Part shown: in pieces, positions 61,210 through 64,000 of the stretch | Position numbering within the stretch: the stretch's first letter is position 1 | How the letters are laid out: each line of letters starts with the position of its first letter | DNA from: Proteus vulgaris | Lineage (GTDB): Bacteria > Pseudomonadota > Gammaproteobacteria > Enterobacterales > Enterobacteriaceae | Assembly (NCBI GenBank): GCA_901472505.1 | Contig: LR590468.1 | Coordinates: 2,765,501 to 2,829,500, forward strand | DNA length: 64,000 nucleotides | Direction: 5' to 3' | Notes under the pieces: model-generated | The model's database searches: none | Told to the model about the DNA's origin: nothing | The model's input: the letters and a program-made list of their open reading frames with translations, nothing else | Translations under genes and position numbers: made by a program

Positions 61210-63906
61210 TCACACAACAAAACTTTCCCTTATGATGATAGTGCTTACACATTTTTTTGGGGCATCAAGAAGTAAGTCAAGATTCACTATTCCTTCATCA
61301 AACTGCACTTCTACTGAAAACCCTAACTTCTTCGCTAAACTTATCATGTTACGATTTTCAGGCATGGTTATGGCGGTTAAACGTTTAATACCATGCTCTC
61401 TAGTATAGTTGATAAGTTTAGTCATAAGTTGATGACCTAGAGTATTCCCTTTTAAATCAGATCGCACAAGGATAGCAAATTCAGCATGTTGATTATCTGG
61501 ATCTGCCATTGCGCGGGCTACCCCAATGATTTCCGGATTTTTTTCTGGATTTCGGATAGCGACAAATGCCATTTCTCGATCGTAATCAATTTGAGTCATA
61601 TTTGCGAGATCGTCATGAGTAAACTCGCTGATCTCACTAAAATAACGATAATAAAGATCTTCTTTTGTCACTTGGTTAATAAAGGTTTTTAGTAGCGGTT
61701 CGTCTTCAGGCAAAATAGGGCGAATAAAACAAGGATTGCTGTCTCTTAGGAAAAATGTTTCTTCTAATTCATTGGGATAAGGACGGATTGAGAGCCTTTG
61801 ATGTGGATCACCTTGTAGTGGTGCTAGCTCCATTGCGACATCTAATAATGTAAAATCATTACCAGAAGCTAGTAGTGGGTGAATATCTAACCTAACAATT
61901 TGTGGGCAATCTAAAAGTAGATGAGAAACCTGCACTAAAAAATGACTTAAACTTAAAATATTTAGAGGCTGTAAAGCGCTTCTTGGCTGTATTTTTCCAC
62001 TTTTAATCGCATTAATCACTAAATAACGGGCAAGAGCCATATTCAGCGGTGGTAAAGCAACAGCAGCCTTAGTTTCAATTTGCCACTCAACGCCTCCCTC
62101 ACCTAATAAAATTAACGGACCAAAAATCGGATCTTGCTCTATAGCCACTCGCAGTTCTTGAGAGCCGGCTCGATTTGCCATACTTTGCACTAATAAACCC
62201 TGAATTTGAGCCTGAGGGTAGAGTTCTGAGACTCGTTCGATAATAGCATGGGCCGCAGATGATACTTCAGAGCTATCACGCAGATAAAGCATGACACCTT
62301 GAACTTCAGATTTATGAGGAATATCAGGGGAACGCAATTTTAGTGCAACAGGATAGCCAATTTTTTCAGCTATACTCACCGCTTCTTGTGCATTATGAGC
62401 AATCCAAGTAGGGAGTGTATTGAAACCATAAGCTTCCATAATAGGCTGAACTTGGTGTGTATCTAATCGATATTGCTTATTCTGTAATGCCTTTTCAATG
62501 CAACGATGTGCTTGTTGTGTATTCATTTTGACATCTAAAGGCAATGCGGGTGTTTCTTTTAACTGTTTTTGATTTCGACGATATTCCACCATATGCATAA
62601 ATGCAGTAACGGCACCTTCGGGAGTACGATAAGTGGGAATACCCGCTTCACTAAATAGTTTTCGTGATTGTTGAGATGAATATTCTCCGCCCCAGTTAGT
62701 GAAGACTGTAAGCCATTTACGTCTTGGGTGTTTATTTATGGTCTCTATTACACGTTGCGCGGTTTCAATGCTCGGTGCAATGGCACTTGGGGTATGAATA
62801 AGTAATAAAGCATCATGATCATGGCTATCTAATAAGCAATTGAGCGTCGCAATATAACGCTCAACCGTTGTATCATCACCCAAATTTAGTGGATTACGGA
62901 TGGTATTTTCTGCTTGGATAACACTTTGTAGCTTTTGTGTCGTTTCATCGGTAAGTTGCGCCAGCTTTCCTGAATGCAAAAATAGTTCATCTATCGCCAT
63001 TGCCGCAGGTGCAGAACCATTGCTCATAATCATTAATTTTTCGCCTTTTAAGGGCGTCATATAACTTAAGGTTTCAACGGCGGAAAACATTTCATGGGTA
63101 TCTTGTACGCGCAATAAGCCTGCGCGTTGAAATGCTGCATCATAAGCAATGTCATAACTCGGTGTATCACCCAATAGCAGTTGAGCTTTTTGGGTTCGAC
63201 CACTTTTTATGACCAAAATAGGTTTATTACGTGACGCACTTCGAGAGGCAGACATAAAACGGCGAGCATCTTTAATATGTTCTAAATGCAATAAAATAGC
63301 GCTAGTTTTGCTGTCTCTTGCTAGAAAATCTAGTAAGTCATCGACTTGTATATCTTGGTTATCTCCTAAGGCAATAAAGTAAGAAAACCCAATATTGCGA
63401 TAATAAGCCCAATCTAAAATCGTATTGGCGACAGCCGCTGATTGTGAAATAAAAGCAAGTTTTCCTTTTTTAACAGGGAGAGGTGAAAAACTGGCATTTA
63501 GTCCCTGCCAAGGTGCTAAAAGGCCCAGGCTATTAGGGCCTAGTAAACGGATATGATATTGCTGGCAGAGTGATGTTATTGGCTGAAACTGTTTAGGTTG
63601 AGCTGAAAGAACAATAACAGCCTTACAACCTGATTCACCTAATTGCCTTAGCAATTCAAGATTACGGTGATGATGAGTACAGATAATGGCTAAATCAGGA
63701 ACTTGAGGTAACTTATCAATAGACGGGTAAGTAAAAACACCAGAAACAGAACCACGAGAAGGATTAATTGGAAACACGGGACCGTTAAACCCACCACTGA
63801 GCAGGTTTTTCATCATAGTAGTTCCTGCTCGACCTAATTTTTCAGAGGCGCCAATGACTGCAATAGATTTAGGACGTAATAGTGCTTCAAGACCTCGTTG
63901 GCTCAT
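61210..63906 (-). CDS. pat: protein lysine acetyltransferase Pat (YfiQ/PatZ)
   Basis: 898 residues from ATG 63906 (GGAG five bases before it); GTG 63912 is less likely. The N-terminal CoA-binding/acyl-CoA synthetase-like region is MSQRGLEALLRPKSIAVIGAS. Then ATP-grasp (GYPVALKLRSPDIPHKSEVQGV, about 520-540), and a C-terminal GNAT domain (about 725-885, DREMAFVAIR, VRSDLKGNTLGHQLMTKL). Acetylates and inhibits acetyl-CoA synthetase and other proteins. Upstream of pssA in the E. coli order. Confidence 0.95.
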   Translation of the reverse strand: MSQRGLEALLRPKSIAVIGASEKLGRAGTTMMKNLLSGGFNGPVFPINPSRGSVSGVFTYPSIDKLPQVPDLAIICTHHHRNLELLRQLGESGCKAVIVLSAQPKQFQPITSLCQQYHIRLLGPNSLGLLAPWQGLNASFSPLPVKKGKLAFISQSAAVANTILDWAYYRNIGFSYFIALGDNQDIQVDDLLDFLARDSKTSAILLHLEHIKDARRFMSASRSASRNKPILVIKSGRTQKAQLLLGDTPSYDIAYDAAFQRAGLLRVQDTHEMFSAVETLSYMTPLKGEKLMIMSNGSAPAAMAIDELFLHSGKLAQLTDETTQKLQSVIQAENTIRNPLNLGDDTTVERYIATLNCLLDSHDHDALLLIHTPSAIAPSIETAQRVIETINKHPRRKWLTVFTNWGGEYSSQQSRKLFSEAGIPTYRTPEGAVTAFMHMVEYRRNQKQLKETPALPLDVKMNTQQAHRCIEKALQNKQYRLDTHQVQPIMEAYGFNTLPTWIAHNAQEAVSIAEKIGYPVALKLRSPDIPHKSEVQGVMLYLRDSSEVSSAAHAIIERVSELYPQAQIQGLLVQSMANRAGSQELRVAIEQDPIFGPLILLGEGGVEWQIETKAAVALPPLNMALARYLVINAIKSGKIQPRSALQPLNILSLSHFLVQVSHLLLDCPQIVRLDIHPLLASGNDFTLLDVAMELAPLQGDPHQRLSIRPYPNELEETFFLRDSNPCFIRPILPEDEPLLKTFINQVTKEDLYYRYFSEISEFTHDDLANMTQIDYDREMAFVAIRNPEKNPEIIGVARAMADPDNQHAEFAILVRSDLKGNTLGHQLMTKLINYTREHGIKRLTAITMPENRNMISLAKKLGFSVEVQFDEGIVNLDLLLDAPKKCVSTIIIRESFVV

Positions 63907-63952
63907 ATCCACTCCAGAGTTTCATTATCAACTGCTATTCAATGTAGCTGAT

Positions 63953-64000
63953 TTACTCTTCTTTTGCCTGACGTCGATCTGGTTTTCCAAGTAAATATTG
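63953..64000 (-). CDS. probable 3' end of tapT (YfiP, DTW-domain tRNA acp transferase)
   Basis: Only the last 15 codons, ending GKPDRRQAKEE, lie inside the window. Assigned by position only: in E. coli yfiP (tapT, tRNA-uridine acp3 formation) precedes yfiQ on the same strand. The short visible tail shows no diagnostic motif. Confidence 0.4.
   Translation of the reverse strand, partial: QYLLGKPDRRQAKEE

Overview
The window is chromosomal DNA of a gammaproteobacterium of the order Enterobacterales, most probably genus Proteus (P. mirabilis group). The evidence is the A+T-rich coding style, the Proteus-like 16S rRNA, a 23S gene with intervening sequences in both helix 25 and helix 45, and a core gene order shared with E. 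coli and Yersinia (nqr-apbE-nqrM-dinB, pepD/gpt-frsA-crl-proBA, pncC-recA-alaS-csrA-serV/argV-type tRNAs-gshA-micA-luxS, corB-ypjD/ffh/rpsP-rimM-trmD-rplS, aroF-tyrA, pheA-raiA-bamD/rluD-pgeF-clpB, rrn, yfiM-pssA-pat). No prophage, insertion sequence, CRISPR array or plasmid replication gene was seen.

Layout. 1-6.5 kb: Na+-pumping NADH:quinone reductase operon (nqrA end, nqrB-F) with its maturation factors apbE and nqrM. 6.5-9 kb: CsbD-like stress protein, exported glycerophosphodiesterase-like protein, SOS polymerase dinB with a LexA box. 9-11.4 kb: a Fur-box siderophore receptor with a stop and a frameshift. 11.5-18.3 kb: pepD (frameshifted), gpt, frsA, crl, proBA. 18.3-24 kb: aroL with a TyrR box, aas-lplT (lplT frameshifted), pncC, recA with a LexA box. 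24-29 kb: a 900-bp non-coding gap where recX is often found, alaS, csrA, tRNA-Ser and four identical tRNA-Arg(ACG). 29-35.8 kb: gshA, the sRNA micA with a sigma-E promoter, luxS, a broken orphan gene, corB (two frameshifts), ypjD, ffh. 35.9-44.6 kb: rpsP operon, aroF-tyrA with TyrR boxes, two tiny paralogous cysteine peptides, dcuB, pheA with its Phe-rich leader peptide and attenuator, raiA. 44.9-50.2 kb: bamD, rluD-pgeF, clpB with a sigma-32 promoter. 50.3-52.8 kb: an accessory pair, a Tat-exported amidohydrolase and a TetR regulator, with a duplicated operator-like repeat. 52.8-59.2 kb: a complete 16S-Ile-Ala-23S-5S operon. 59.2-64 kb: yfiM, pssA, pat and the probable end of tapT.

Two points dominate. 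First, at least eleven single-base indels and two premature stops interrupt otherwise well conserved genes. Most are extra bases in short homopolymers, and tyrA, pepD, lplT and corB are among the genes hit. This looks more like sequence error than natural decay, so broken genes here should be read as probably intact in the organism. Second, the least explained content is small: a tandem pair of 57- and 51-residue putatively secreted peptides (40651-41013) sharing a C-terminal RC-x3-PC-x-D motif, an orphan gene with an in-frame UGA (31718-32073), and the TetR/Tat-amidohydrolase unit.
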